Source: Guptibacillus hwajinpoensis
GTDB taxonomy: Bacteria; Bacillota; Bacilli; Bacillales; Bacillaceae_O
Assembly (NCBI GenBank): GCA_016841765.1
Contig: JAENYN010000028.1
Location: forward strand, 1-60,103
DNA: 60,103 nt
Direction of reading: 5' to 3'
Shown: positions 45,408-55,091 of the stretch, piece by piece
Numbering within the stretch: position 1 is the first letter of the stretch
Layout of the letters: the number at the start of each line of letters is the position of its first letter
The notes under the pieces: model-generated
What the model saw: the letters and a program-made list of their open reading frames with translations, nothing else
Database searches by the model: none
Told to the model about the DNA's origin: nothing
Made by a program: the position numbers and the translations under genes

Positions 45408-45449
45408 AAAACGCTCAAAGATTATATGAAAATCTTTGAGCGTTTTTCG
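45408..45449. terminator. Bidirectional terminator between namA and rnz
   Basis: AAAAAACGCTCAAAGATT and AATCTTTGAGCGTTTTT pair across a short loop. It serves the converging namA and rnz genes and has the same stem as 39688-39736. Confidence 0.85.
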
Positions 45450-45461
45450 TTGACACACACT

Positions 45462-46424
45462 TTATTCAGCGGCTTCCCCTGCAGAGTCGGTGTTTCTTTT
45501 CCCATGTGCAGGTATTTCGATCGACCATAAATCTTCTGCGACATGTACGGAAGGAAATATCCGGGCGGCTTCATCACGGAGCATACCCGCCGATTCTTTC
45601 TGATACCGGGAACTGATATGTGACAGGACAAGCGTCCGGACCCCGGCCTTCCTGGCGATTTCGGCAGCCTGTTCGGCGGTTGAATGAAAATACTCATAGG
45701 CAAGGTCCCCTTCCGTTTGGGAAAAGGTGGCTTCATGGACAAGCAAGTCAGCTTCTCTGGCAAGTTCGACTGCAGCCGTTATCATCCTCGTATCACCGAG
45801 ATAAGCGATTTTCCGGCCCTTTTTTGGCTCTCCGATGAAATTTTTGCCGTTTAGGATCTTTCCGTTTTCCAGCTTAACCTCCTGGCCTTCCTTTAGTTTT
45901 TGATAGACGGGCCCCGGCTCCACACCTTCGGATTTAAGCTTCTCGACATCAAGTTTTCCCGGCTTATCCTTTTCCGTAATACGAAACCCGTAACTCGGGA
46001 TGCCGTGCTCAAGTTTACGGGCCTCGACAGTGAACTGTTCATCCTGAAAAATGGCGCCTTCCTCAATTTCCACAATTTCAAGTTTATACCGCAAATGAGT
46101 CTTGCTGACACGCAGTGATGTCAGCACATATTCCCTTATTCCCCGCGGGCCGTATATCGTCAGCGGTTCGATTCCGCCCTGGAAGGAACGGCTGCCGAGA
46201 AAACCGGGCAGGCCGAATATATGGTCTCCGTGCATATGGGTTATGAATATTTTATCCACTTTACCGGGCTTGACATTTGTATATAATACCCTGTGCTGTG
46301 TCGCTTCCCCGCAGTCAAACAGCCATGTCGTCCCGCGCTCAGCCAGTAAATGAAGGGCGGCTGCCGACACGTTCCGCTGTTTGGACGGCACACCCGAGCC
46401 AGTCCCTAAAAACACCAATTCCAT
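45462..46424 (-). CDS. rnz: Ribonuclease Z
   Basis: tRNA 3'-endonuclease of the MBL fold, 320 residues. It begins [21 protein letters not shown] and carries [19 protein letters not shown] (zinc ligands HxHxDH), a later Asp in YLGDTRM and HISSRY. The flexible arm is present ([19 protein letters not shown]). I chose the ATG at 46424, which gives the family's N-terminus. A charged C-terminal extension ([14 protein letters not shown]) is slightly longer than in B. subtilis. Confidence 0.95.
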   Translation of the reverse strand: MELVFLGTGSGVPSKQRNVSAAALHLLAERGTTWLFDCGEATQHRVLYTNVKPGKVDKIFITHMHGDHIFGLPGFLGSRSFQGGIEPLTIYGPRGIREYVLTSLRVSKTHLRYKLEIVEIEEGAIFQDEQFTVEARKLEHGIPSYGFRITEKDKPGKLDVEKLKSEGVEPGPVYQKLKEGQEVKLENGKILNGKNFIGEPKKGRKIAYLGDTRMITAAVELAREADLLVHEATFSQTEGDLAYEYFHSTAEQAAEIARKAGVRTLVLSHISSRYQKESAGMLRDEAARIFPSVHVAEDLWSIEIPAHGKRNTDSAGEAAE

Positions 46425-46532
46425 TTTACATAATCCTCTCTGACTGTTTATTCTGCCCTTCATTATACATAATCCGCTTCGGCTTTCCAATTTGCCGTTC
46501 ACCCGTTCTTTGACGGCCGTGTTTGCCGAGCA

Positions 46533-47738
46533 TCAACTGCCTTCTTTCAATTTTCCTTTTAACCGGTTTATTTCCGCGAGGTAGCTTCTTATTTCGGCGT
46601 CCGTTATTATCATGCCTCCGTATCTGACGCGGTAGTATAAGTGAAGGGCGCTGCTGTCTTCTGCCATTTCAATACGGCGAAACCATTCCTCTGCCGTTTC
46701 GTCCATTCTCCGTCCTTTTCCGAATCTGGCCGCTGTTTGCTCCAGCTCAAAAAATTTCCTTCTGACGATTCCCTGCGGCCGCCTATGCCTGAATCGGTGC
46801 AAAAACTCTTTGCCAGTGACATTTTCAGCTCCATCCCGAATGCCCATTTTCACTCCTGGCCCTGTCTTTTTTCCGAGTGTGCGGGGTATCGCCAGTTTTT
46901 TCTTCAACAAAAAGATGATAAGAACAAGCATGACCACTGCACCGGCGACTAGAGCAGCCGTTACAATTTTCTGTCCCGGCTGCTGCCCTTCCCATGCATA
47001 ATCTTGGCCGGTTACAGGCGGAGAAGGCGGGTTCAGCAGGTCGTCCTGTCCTTCGCGGGAATGTTCAAGCTGGCCCATCCATGGAATCAGCGGAGCGATT
47101 GCCGTTGTGATGATCGACACGGCTTTTGAAAATCCCGAAAGGAAACCGAGTTGGATAAGAGGGAACCAGGAAGATATGAGTAAATAGAGGCCGGTCAGGG
47201 CAGCCGGAACACCGGCAATGAGCAAAACGTGTCCGGCCTTTTTCTTCAGAGGCTGTTGCCGGTTTAACACAAGCTGCAAGACAGTGCTTTTCAATGAATA
47301 CATCATGATTTGCAGCAGCAGGACAAACGGAATGATCACACCTTCCCCGTGCCCTGTCAGGACAGTACCCGCCCCCACGAGAAGCGAAAGGATCATGACG
47401 GCGCCCTCCCCCTCATCATCCCCGTCAATAAAGCGAACATAAAATCTCCAGATCGATAAAGCTGAGCCAATCACAGCTGCAGCCGGTCCAAACCCTGTTA
47501 ATAATAGCAGCAATGCTGGCGGGATGCCTGAAGCTGCATAACTTAACAAGGACATCCCTTTCGTTTTCCTGGCACATACAGCGGCTGCGGCGGCTCCTCC
47601 TGCAATCCATGCGGAAAGAACCCCAAACGCTGAAGAGATCAAGTTTTCAGAAGCCGAAAAAAGAGCCATCACCAGAAAAGCGGCCAAACCTTCAAACATA
47701 TAAATATAGAGGCGTTCAGCCTTTTTCTCACGTCTCAT
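46533..47738 (-). CDS. DUF4129 membrane protein
   Basis: Protein of 401 residues. About seven membrane helices occupy residues 15-230, another lies near 270-290, and a cytoplasmic C-terminal DUF4129 domain (about 300-395) has RMDETAEEWFRRIEMA. It is the third gene of a MoxR-DUF58-DUF4129 set; DUF4129 often follows a transglutaminase-like domain, which is absent here or encoded elsewhere. The start overlaps the DUF58 stop (ATGA). Function unknown; a chaperone-linked envelope or proteolytic system is the usual guess. Confidence 0.82.
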   Translation of the reverse strand: MRREKKAERLYIYMFEGLAAFLVMALFSASENLISSAFGVLSAWIAGGAAAAAVCARKTKGMSLLSYAASGIPPALLLLLTGFGPAAAVIGSALSIWRFYVRFIDGDDEGEGAVMILSLLVGAGTVLTGHGEGVIIPFVLLLQIMMYSLKSTVLQLVLNRQQPLKKKAGHVLLIAGVPAALTGLYLLISSWFPLIQLGFLSGFSKAVSIITTAIAPLIPWMGQLEHSREGQDDLLNPPSPPVTGQDYAWEGQQPGQKIVTAALVAGAVVMLVLIIFLLKKKLAIPRTLGKKTGPGVKMGIRDGAENVTGKEFLHRFRHRRPQGIVRRKFFELEQTAARFGKGRRMDETAEEWFRRIEMAEDSSALHLYYRVRYGGMIITDAEIRSYLAEINRLKGKLKEGS

Positions 47739-48928
47739 ATGAAAACCACCCTGTTCCCGATTTCCCTTATGGACGTTCCTTCAGGATGAACGGAAAATGA
47801 ATATACGCGGCGGCCGGCCCTTTTAAGCTGCAACAATAACGGTAGATTCTTGCCGTTGCCGGCATGGATGATGTAAGGAGCTGGCCGGTGATGGTTATTT
47901 ATGTAAAAAAGCAGCTGCTCATATGGTGTTATAACGCTGTTCACTTCCACACGGGCCAGAAGTTCCAGTGCCTTTGCCAGCTGTTCCTTCCCTTCCCCCA
48001 TCTGCAAATGCATAAATGGGATCCTGCCCATTGAACGGATATTTACATACAGCTCATACGGGATATTCCGCTTTGATGCAAAATGGCATAAATAAGCGAC
48101 ATGTCCAATTATTGTTTCCAAATCTTTATTAGCGGAAAAAGGGGTGCTGTCCCCTTCCTTTATGTTGATCAGGATTGTCCAGGAAAGCTCTGCTGTTTTT
48201 TCGTAACGTCGTGTTTGCAATTCATCCCGTTTAGCTGATTGCTTCCAATTGATCCTGTTCATCGGATCACCGGCACTGTATTCTTTAACGCCAGCAGGCA
48301 AAGCTGTATCATCAAACAGCGAACGAGATGTCTGGAAGCCGCCCTGCCGTAATGGATGCAGGTTTTCCGCTCCTCTAACCGGTATCATCTCCGGCAGGAC
48401 AATAACTTCAAGCGGGACCAGCCTGTCGAGGATCAGGCCGATGTCACTGAAACCGAAAAGATTCATGAAATCCAGATGGACAGAGCGTATTTTTGCAACT
48501 CCTCTTTCCTTGCCCCTGATTTCAACCGGCAGCACCCATTTTTCTCTTCCATTGAGACTCACTTCAGTCTTCGCATGAGTGAGGCGTCTATGATCATCGG
48601 CCTCAAGATTGATAACCTGGATGATGCTGTCAGCTGTAAAGGAAAATAAGGCGTTTAAAATCGGCAGACGCCCGGAGTTCCGGAATTCAAGCTTTAGGAC
48701 AGCGGTATCATTCTTGAAAAGCCTGATCTTCCGTTTTTCAGCCTGGAAATACAGGGATCGGTCCACTTTTTTACTGTAGAATGAATGCAGCGTATGTATG
48801 GTTAGCAATATAATTCCCAGCATAAAAAGAACGGCATGCCCGCTGTAGAAAGAAACTGCCAGCAGAATGGCCCCCAAAAATGCCAGCACACGAAGGGTGT
48901 TGGAAACCGGCGCAGTTTTCCGCCACAT
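47735..48928 (-). CDS. DUF58 protein
   Basis: Protein of 397 residues. Two N-terminal membrane helices (about 10-50), a beta-rich extracytoplasmic-like or cytosolic middle domain, then the DUF58 core EYSAGDPMNRINWKQSAKRDELQTRRYEK (about 215-243). The last part has a von Willebrand-like alpha/beta character. The start overlaps the moxR stop (TAATG), so the operon is tightly coupled. Partner of MoxR ATPases in known sets. Confidence 0.9.
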   Translation of the reverse strand: MWRKTAPVSNTLRVLAFLGAILLAVSFYSGHAVLFMLGIILLTIHTLHSFYSKKVDRSLYFQAEKRKIRLFKNDTAVLKLEFRNSGRLPILNALFSFTADSIIQVINLEADDHRRLTHAKTEVSLNGREKWVLPVEIRGKERGVAKIRSVHLDFMNLFGFSDIGLILDRLVPLEVIVLPEMIPVRGAENLHPLRQGGFQTSRSLFDDTALPAGVKEYSAGDPMNRINWKQSAKRDELQTRRYEKTAELSWTILINIKEGDSTPFSANKDLETIIGHVAYLCHFASKRNIPYELYVNIRSMGRIPFMHLQMGEGKEQLAKALELLARVEVNSVITPYEQLLFYINNHHRPAPYIIHAGNGKNLPLLLQLKRAGRRVYSFSVHPEGTSIREIGNRVVFI

Positions 48929-49869
48929 TATTTGATTGCCCCGTTCTCAACTGGGGGTTCCACTTCACTCAGGATACCGGAAATCACACCATTTCCCGTT
49001 TGCCGCATCCCGCCTTCCATTGTAAGCACCATCCGGTGTGACAATACAAACGATGCAAGCATTTTAATGTCTTCAGGGATGATATATTCCCTGCCTCTGA
49101 GATAGGCGCGGCCACGGGCGGCATTCATTAAAGCAAGCGTCGCACGCGGGCTTGCCCCGACTTCAATATCCTGATGGTTTCTTGTCCGATGAATGATGTT
49201 AAGGAGGTAATCTTCAACTTCCGGCGACATCATGATGTGCCTGACAGCCTTTTGCATGGTCACAATTTCCTCGGCGGTCAATACTTCCCCCAGCTTCACG
49301 TATGGATTTTCATTGCGGTGGGCCTTTATCATTTGCTTTTCTTCCTGAAAGCTCGGGTACCCGCTGTCAATTTTCAAGAAAAAACGATCGAGCTGAGCCT
49401 CCGGAAGCGGAAAAGTTCCTTGCTGGGATTCGATCGGGTTTTGTGTGGCTATCACCATAAAAGGCTGCGGAAGCACCAATGTCGTTCCGTCTATTGTCAC
49501 CTGTTTTTCTTCCATCGCCTCCAGCAAACTTGATTGGGTCCTCGGTGTCGCACGGTTTATTTCATCAGCGAGCAGTATATTTGTGAATACCGGGCCTTTT
49601 TTCAGATCGAATTCACGTGTCTTCGGGTTATACATATGGATGCCGCTGACATCCCCAGGCAGGACGTCGGGAGTGAATTGGATGCGTTTGAAGGAGCCTC
49701 CGGTTGCTTTGGCAAAGCTTTTGGCAAGCAGGGTTTTTCCGGTGCCGGGTACACTTTCAAGCAAAACATGGCTATTGTTGATCAGTGCGATTAATAGGAG
49801 TTCGGTAATATCTTCTTTTCCGATGAGTATTTTTCCGATTTCGTCTTTTAGCGTATGGAGCTTATTCAA
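48928..49869 (-). CDS. MoxR-family AAA+ ATPase
   Basis: ATPase of 313 residues. Walker A is VPGTGKTLLAKSFA, Walker B LLADEINRA, sensor 1 ATQNPIE and the second Arg region AQLDRFF; a C-terminal lid domain follows. MoxR proteins are chaperone-like and act on partners encoded beside them, here DUF58 and DUF4129. I chose the TTG at 49869 because AAGGGTGG lies 5 bases upstream; a GTG at 49878 is also possible. Confidence 0.92.
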   Translation of the reverse strand: MNKLHTLKDEIGKILIGKEDITELLLIALINNSHVLLESVPGTGKTLLAKSFAKATGGSFKRIQFTPDVLPGDVSGIHMYNPKTREFDLKKGPVFTNILLADEINRATPRTQSSLLEAMEEKQVTIDGTTLVLPQPFMVIATQNPIESQQGTFPLPEAQLDRFFLKIDSGYPSFQEEKQMIKAHRNENPYVKLGEVLTAEEIVTMQKAVRHIMMSPEVEDYLLNIIHRTRNHQDIEVGASPRATLALMNAARGRAYLRGREYIIPEDIKMLASFVLSHRMVLTMEGGMRQTGNGVISGILSEVEPPVENGAIK

Positions 49870-49999
49870 TCCTACCACCCTTTTATCTTTTTCTTCTTAT
49901 TTTACCAGAGATTTCAAGAAGATAGGCTGTAATCCCCCAAACTTCCTTTCTCTGGAAAATTTCTCGGAAGAAAAACCCGGCTGGCACCGGGCTGGCGGA

Positions 50000-51289
50000 T
50001 TAGTCTTCTTTTTTACCCCCGAATCTGTAATCTTGCAGGAAATCTTTATTGAAGCTTGTCCCCTTATGCGGGTTGTCTTCGTCAGCCGGTTTCCGGGCGG
50101 CACCAGGGTCGAGCCCCCGCCGGACAACCGGCTTTCCGTATTTATCCTGAAGTTTGTTCATCGCATTGTATAGCGGCTCGTCTTTCGCTTCTTTTTCATA
50201 TGAAAATAAATCAAGCTGTTTGTAGGCTTCTGCCTTTTCGGCAAGGTCCTGCGCGGTTACGCCAAGAAGACGGATCGGCCTTTCATTCCAGTGTTCATCT
50301 AAGAGCCGGATTGCCTGATCAGCGATTTCTTCCTCCTTGACGACCGTCGTTTCAAGTTTTCGGCTTCTCGTCACCGTTTTGCGGTCATGATAGCGGATCA
50401 TGATCTGGATGTTTGATGAGACAACCTGCTTTCTGGCCATCCGCCGTGCAACGGATGAACTTAAGTTACGGATCGTTTTGTAAATGACAGCGGGATCAGT
50501 TGTGTCCTCGGGCAGTGTAGTCGAATTCCCGATGCTTTTGAATTCTGTTACGGCATCAGGATCGACTGCAGAATGGTCAATACCGTTGGCGCGGGACTTT
50601 AACCTGACGCCGTTGATACCGAGCAATTGCTTCAACTGATATTCGTCGGCTTTGGCCAGGTCTCCGATGAGGCGGATGCCGATTCCATTCAGTTTTGCAC
50701 CGGTCCGGTTTCCGATTCCGTACATTTCTTCCACTTTCATAGGCCAGAGGACCTTTGGTACATCCCGTTTCCTCAGTACGGTGATACCCATCGGCTTTTT
50801 CATATCGGACGCCATTTTTGCCAGGAATTTATTAGGAGCGATGCCGATACTGCACGGCAGGTCCAATGTCCCTTTAATTTCCTCCTGGATTTGCCGGGCA
50901 ATCTCAAGCGGGGCTCCGAGGTGGCTGCTGCCTGTGATATCAAGATAACCTTCATCGATGGAAACGGGCTGAACAAGGGCCGAATACTTTGACAGGATTT
51001 CGAACATCCGCAGGGAAGCTGCCCTGTAACGGCTGAAATTTGGGCGCTTCACAATCAGCTGCGGGCATAGCTTTTTCGCTTCCCACAGCTGCATTGTCGT
51101 TTTCACTCCCTTTGCCCTCGCTTCATAACTGCTTGTCACAATGATGCCTTTCCTCTCTTCGGCATTGCCGGCAATGGCAAGGGGCTTCCCCTTCAATGAC
51201 GGATCATGGGCCATTTCTACAGAAGCGTAAAAACTGTTCATATCAACATGCAGGATGACTCGGCCTTTTTTCGGATACATTTGGTTCAT
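50000..51289 (-). CDS. dinB: DNA polymerase IV (DinB/YqjH)
   Basis: Y-family translesion polymerase of about 429 residues. Catalytic carboxylates are in HVDMNSFYASVEMAHDP and SIDEGYLDITGSSH. Conserved SYEARAKGVKTTM, thumb and little-finger regions follow. Near the end QLDLFSYE fits the beta-clamp binding motif (QLxLF). The ATG at 51289 has the weak site AGGATG; the extra C-terminal 20 residues are basic. No LexA box is seen upstream, so it may be constitutive, unlike yqjW. Confidence 0.94.
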   Translation of the reverse strand: MNQMYPKKGRVILHVDMNSFYASVEMAHDPSLKGKPLAIAGNAEERKGIIVTSSYEARAKGVKTTMQLWEAKKLCPQLIVKRPNFSRYRAASLRMFEILSKYSALVQPVSIDEGYLDITGSSHLGAPLEIARQIQEEIKGTLDLPCSIGIAPNKFLAKMASDMKKPMGITVLRKRDVPKVLWPMKVEEMYGIGNRTGAKLNGIGIRLIGDLAKADEYQLKQLLGINGVRLKSRANGIDHSAVDPDAVTEFKSIGNSTTLPEDTTDPAVIYKTIRNLSSSVARRMARKQVVSSNIQIMIRYHDRKTVTRSRKLETTVVKEEEIADQAIRLLDEHWNERPIRLLGVTAQDLAEKAEAYKQLDLFSYEKEAKDEPLYNAMNKLQDKYGKPVVRRGLDPGAARKPADEDNPHKGTSFNKDFLQDYRFGGKKED

Positions 51290-51361
51290 ACTGACACATC
51301 CTGTAAAACAATCTGTCTTCATTTTATCATGTCCCGCATCCTGCAAAAAGAAGCTTACACG

Positions 51362-51394
51362 CAAAGAAGCACACCATGGAATAGTGTGCTTCTT
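51362..51394 (-). terminator. Terminator after yqjE
   Basis: AAGAAGCACAC and GTGTGCTTCTT form an 11-base-pair stem downstream of the yqjE stop; the T run after it is short. Confidence 0.55.
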
Positions 51395-51434
51395 CAGTTC
51401 GCTCTTCAGCAGAATGAATATGTTGAACGTTTTT

Positions 51435-52553
51435 TTATTTAGCAGTCTCCTGGATAATGGAAACGACGAGTTCGGCTGTTTTCGTGAGTTCTTCAATCGG
51501 CATTCTTTCATTTGTCGTATGGATTTCTTCATAGCCTACACCGAGGTTGACAGTCGGGATGCCGTGTCCGGCAATGATATTGGCGTCACTTCCGCCGCCG
51601 CTCGTCAAAAGCTGCGGGTCCCTTCCGATATTACGGACGGCATTTTTTGCGACTTCCACAACATGGTCTCCGTCTGCATGCTTGAAACCCGGGTACATCA
51701 CTTCAAAATGAAAATCGACGGAACCGCCCATTTCATCTGCGGCGGATTCAAATGCTTCCCTCATTTTCTCGACCTGATGCTCCATTTTTTCCTGTACGAG
51801 GGAGCGGGCTTCAGCAAGGATGTCCACCCTATCGGTGACGATATTCGTCTGCTTGCCGCCTTCAAAACGCCCGATATTGGCTGTTGTTTCATCATCAATC
51901 CGGCCAAGCGGCATCCTGGAGATCGCTTTTGCGGCAAGCGTTATGGCGGAAACACCCTTTTCAGGCGCAACTCCGGCATGGGCGGTTTTTCCATGGACTG
52001 CAGCCTGAATTTTTGCCTGTGTCGGTGCTGCCACAATGATATTTCCGACCTTTCCGTCACTGTCAAGGGCATAGCCGTATTTCGCCTTAAGGTGAGTTGG
52101 GTCAAGCGCCTTGGCTCCGACAAGGCCGGATTCTTCTCCTACGGTAATGATGAATTGGATGTCGCCGTGTTTGATATCCTCTTCCTGGAGGACACGGATC
52201 GCTTCTAGCATGGCGGCAAGGCCTGCTTTATCATCAGCTCCGAGAATGGTCGTGCCATCGGTGACAATATAGCCATCCTCGCGGACAGGATTTACGCCAT
52301 TCCCGGGGACGACTGTATCCATATGTGATGTGAAGTAAATCGGATCCACACCCTTTTTTGTCCCTTTCAAGGTACAAACCAGATTACCGGCACCGTGGCC
52401 TGTTTCACCTGTCGTATCATCTTCGAACACTTCAACGCCAAGTTCAGAGAATTTCTTTTTCAGGAGTTTGGCGATATCCGCTTCATATTTTGTTTCCGAA
52501 TCCACTTGGACCAATTCCAAAAATTCATTGACAAGCCGTTCTTCTTTTACCAT
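51435..52553 (-). CDS. yqjE: M20 peptidase YqjE (PepT-like)
   Basis: Zinc aminotripeptidase-like enzyme of 372 residues. Metal ligands: His and Asp in FTSHMDTVVPGNG, Asp in ILGADDKAGLAA, Glu-Glu in TVGEESGLVGAK, and a late His in NLGVGYEEIHTTNER. The small dimerisation domain lies in the middle. Length equals B. subtilis YqjE and it sits beside yqjD as there. Peptide specificity is unknown. Confidence 0.92.
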   Translation of the reverse strand: MVKEERLVNEFLELVQVDSETKYEADIAKLLKKKFSELGVEVFEDDTTGETGHGAGNLVCTLKGTKKGVDPIYFTSHMDTVVPGNGVNPVREDGYIVTDGTTILGADDKAGLAAMLEAIRVLQEEDIKHGDIQFIITVGEESGLVGAKALDPTHLKAKYGYALDSDGKVGNIIVAAPTQAKIQAAVHGKTAHAGVAPEKGVSAITLAAKAISRMPLGRIDDETTANIGRFEGGKQTNIVTDRVDILAEARSLVQEKMEHQVEKMREAFESAADEMGGSVDFHFEVMYPGFKHADGDHVVEVAKNAVRNIGRDPQLLTSGGGSDANIIAGHGIPTVNLGVGYEEIHTTNERMPIEELTKTAELVVSIIQETAK

Positions 52554-52649
52554 ATGTATTGTTAACCTCCTATCAAGACTCTGTACCTATCTTCTCTTAT
52601 TATACCCTTCCCTGCAAGAAGTTGAACCCGGTTCTTCACAGACAAAAGG

Positions 52650-52683
52650 AGAAGCCATTTCCGTCATCGGGAAATGGCTTCTG
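52650..52683 (-). terminator. Terminator after the methylmalonyl-CoA operon
   Basis: GAAGCCATTTCC and GGAAATGGCTTC form a 12-base-pair stem directly after the carboxyltransferase stop, with CTCCTTTTG on the minus strand. Confidence 0.75.
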
Positions 52684-52684
52684 A

Positions 52685-54232
52685 TCAAAGCGGAATGTTG
52701 CCATGCTTCTTTTTGGGCCGCTCTTCTTTTTTATTCCGGAGCATATCCAGTGACTGGATAAGCTTGATTCTCGTTTCACGGGGATCAATGACGTCGTCGA
52801 TCATGCCCATTGATGCTGCGACATAAGGATTGGCGAACTTCTCCCTGTATTCCTCAATTTTCTTTGCCCTGGTCTCCTCAGGATTATCACTGTTCTGGAT
52901 TTCCTTTGCGAAAATGATATTTGCCGCGCCTTCCGGACCCATGACCGCCACTTCCGCATTCGGCCAGGCAAAAACGAGGTCGGCGCCGATCGACTTGCTG
53001 TTCAATGCGACATATGCCCCGCCGAAAGCTTTGCGGAGAATGACCGTAATTTTCGGTACTGTCGCTTCAGAGTAGGCGTAGAGGATTTTGGCGCCATGGC
53101 GGATAATCCCGCCATGCTCCTGCTTGATCCCCGGAAAAAAGCCTGTCACGTCTTCAAATGTGACAATCGGGATATTGAATGAATCACAGAATCTGATGAA
53201 CCTTGACGCCTTATCTGATGAATCGATATCCAATCCGCCGGCCATGAATTTAGGCTGGTTGGCGACTATGCCGATTGCTTCACCGCGGATGCGGGCAAGT
53301 CCTACCACAATGTTCTTGGCAAAGCCTTTGTGGACTTCCATAAATGAATCCTCATCGGAAATCTGCTCAATTACTTTGCGCACATCGTAGGGCCTTACCG
53401 CATCAAACTCGACTACATCAGTAATATCCGGGCGGTAATCATCGTTAAGTTCATATTCAGTGACAGGAGGCTTTTCATCGCTGTTTTGCGGCAAGTAGCC
53501 CAAAAGCTCCCGCACTTGCAGAAGGGCCTCCGCTTCCGATTCCGCACTAAAGTGGGCGTTTCCGCTTTTTGTATTATGTACCCTTGCACCTCCAAGGTTT
53601 TCGGAAGATATCTGTTCACCGGTTACCGTTTCGATCACCTTTGGGCCGGTTATGAACATCTGGGACGATTTTTCCACCATAAAGACAAAATCAGTGATGG
53701 CCGGAGAGTACACGGCACCGCCGGCACATGGCCCCATGATAACGGAAAGCTGCGGAATCACACCGGAATAGATTGAGTTTCTGTAAAAAATATGCCCATA
53801 CCCATCAAGGGACAGGACTCCTTCCTGGATCCTCGCTCCACCCGAATCGTTCAGCCCGATAAACGGTGCCCCGTTTTTTGCGGCAAGGTCCATGACGTTT
53901 GCGATTTTTTTGGCGTGCATCTCGCCGAGGGCGCCGCCAAAAACGGTGAAATCCTGGGCAAACAAGTAGACGGCACGCCCATTAATTTTGCCGTAACCGG
54001 TCACGACACCTTCACCAGGTGCTTCTTTGCCGGCAAGCCCAAAGTCACTGTTGCGGTGTTCCATAAATGGATTCAACTCGACGAACGATCCGTCATCAAG
54101 CAGCATATCGATCCGTTCGCGGGCGGTAAGCTTGCCTTTATCATGCTGCTTATCAATCCGTTCATCCCCGCCGCCGAGTTCGACCGTTCGCCTTTTGTCG
54201 TAGAGTTCGTTTATTTTATCAAAGATGTCCAT
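52685..54232 (-). CDS. yqjD: Acyl-CoA (propionyl/methylmalonyl-CoA) carboxyltransferase subunit (YqjD/MmdA)
   Basis: Biotin-dependent carboxyltransferase of 515 residues with two crotonase-like halves. Acyl-CoA oxyanion loops are in FIGLNDSGGARIQEGV, GPCAGGAVYSPA and AFGGAYVALNSK. It moves CO2 between biotin and propionyl/methylmalonyl-CoA. No biotin carboxylase or carrier gene is adjacent, so partners must lie elsewhere. The ATG follows GAGGGGTAGATCG. Last gene of the mutase operon, four bases after the fusion gene. Confidence 0.9.
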   Translation of the reverse strand: MDIFDKINELYDKRRTVELGGGDERIDKQHDKGKLTARERIDMLLDDGSFVELNPFMEHRNSDFGLAGKEAPGEGVVTGYGKINGRAVYLFAQDFTVFGGALGEMHAKKIANVMDLAAKNGAPFIGLNDSGGARIQEGVLSLDGYGHIFYRNSIYSGVIPQLSVIMGPCAGGAVYSPAITDFVFMVEKSSQMFITGPKVIETVTGEQISSENLGGARVHNTKSGNAHFSAESEAEALLQVRELLGYLPQNSDEKPPVTEYELNDDYRPDITDVVEFDAVRPYDVRKVIEQISDEDSFMEVHKGFAKNIVVGLARIRGEAIGIVANQPKFMAGGLDIDSSDKASRFIRFCDSFNIPIVTFEDVTGFFPGIKQEHGGIIRHGAKILYAYSEATVPKITVILRKAFGGAYVALNSKSIGADLVFAWPNAEVAVMGPEGAANIIFAKEIQNSDNPEETRAKKIEEYREKFANPYVAASMGMIDDVIDPRETRIKLIQSLDMLRNKKEERPKKKHGNIPL

Positions 54233-54236
54233 CGAT

Positions 54237-55061
54237 CTACCCCTCTTTCACTGCCTTTTCAGTCAATTCATATAGGACGCCCGCAGTGGACTTAGGATGG
54301 ATGAATGCGATTCTTGCATCATCCGCACCCTCTTTTGCAGTATCGTTAATCATTTTGATTCCTTTTGTTTTCATCTCCTCGATCCGTTCATCAATGTTGT
54401 CGACGGCAAGTGCAATATGATGGATGCCGGGTCCCCGCTTTTGCAGGAATGCTGCGATCGGGCTGTCATCGGCGGTAGGCTCAAGCAGCTCAAACCTTGT
54501 TTCGCCGATAGTCATGAAAGCAACCTTCACTTTTTCCGATGGCACTTCTTCTATCTTTTCCAGTTTCAGATTAAGTGAACCGGCATAAAAAGGAAGCGCT
54601 TCTTCGATTGACTGGACGGCGATGCCGATATGGTCGATTTTTTTGGGCGGATCGAAGCTTCCTTTTTCATCGCCGAGAAGTTCTCTGATATAACTTCCGA
54701 TATCCGCTGTCGTGCTTCCCGGGGTAAAAACCTTTTTGACCCCCTGCTCTTCAAGATAGGGAATATCCTCCCACGGGATGACACCGCCTGCAATCACCTG
54801 AATGTCATCGCTGCCTTTTTCCTTGAGCAGCTTGACAACTTCCGGAAAGAGCTCATTATGGGCGCCGGACAGGCAGGACAAGCCGATTGCATCGACATCT
54901 TCCTGAATAGCTGCCGCTACGATTTGTTCAGGTGTCTGACGCAAGCCTGTGTAGACAACTTCCATCCCCTGGTCCCGGAGCGCCTGCGAGATGACAAGCG
55001 CACCGCGGTCATGACCATCAAGCCCCGGTTTCGCCACCAGTACCCTTATTTTCTTTTCCAT
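54237..55061 (-). CDS. Fusion: cobalamin-binding subunit of methylmalonyl-CoA mutase plus methylmalonyl-CoA epimerase
   Basis: One continuous frame of 274 residues. Residues 1-132 are a B12-binding domain: [11 protein letters not shown] with the cobalt-ligating His17, GLSCLSGAH and [10 protein letters not shown]. Residues about 141-270 are a vicinal-oxygen-chelate epimerase: [17 protein letters not shown] (His144), TRFELLEP and [12 protein letters not shown]. So one polypeptide would supply the B12 part of the mutase and the enzyme that makes its (R)-substrate. A linker of about 10 residues ([10 protein letters not shown]) joins them. GGGAGG precedes the ATG. The gene lies directly after the mutase large subunit. 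Confidence 0.9.
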   Translation of the reverse strand: MEKKIRVLVAKPGLDGHDRGALVISQALRDQGMEVVYTGLRQTPEQIVAAAIQEDVDAIGLSCLSGAHNELFPEVVKLLKEKGSDDIQVIAGGVIPWEDIPYLEEQGVKKVFTPGSTTADIGSYIRELLGDEKGSFDPPKKIDHIGIAVQSIEEALPFYAGSLNLKLEKIEEVPSEKVKVAFMTIGETRFELLEPTADDSPIAAFLQKRGPGIHHIALAVDNIDERIEEMKTKGIKMINDTAKEGADDARIAFIHPKSTAGVLYELTEKAVKEG

Positions 55062-55091
55062 GTTACGACCTCCCTTATCGTTTCTGTATCA

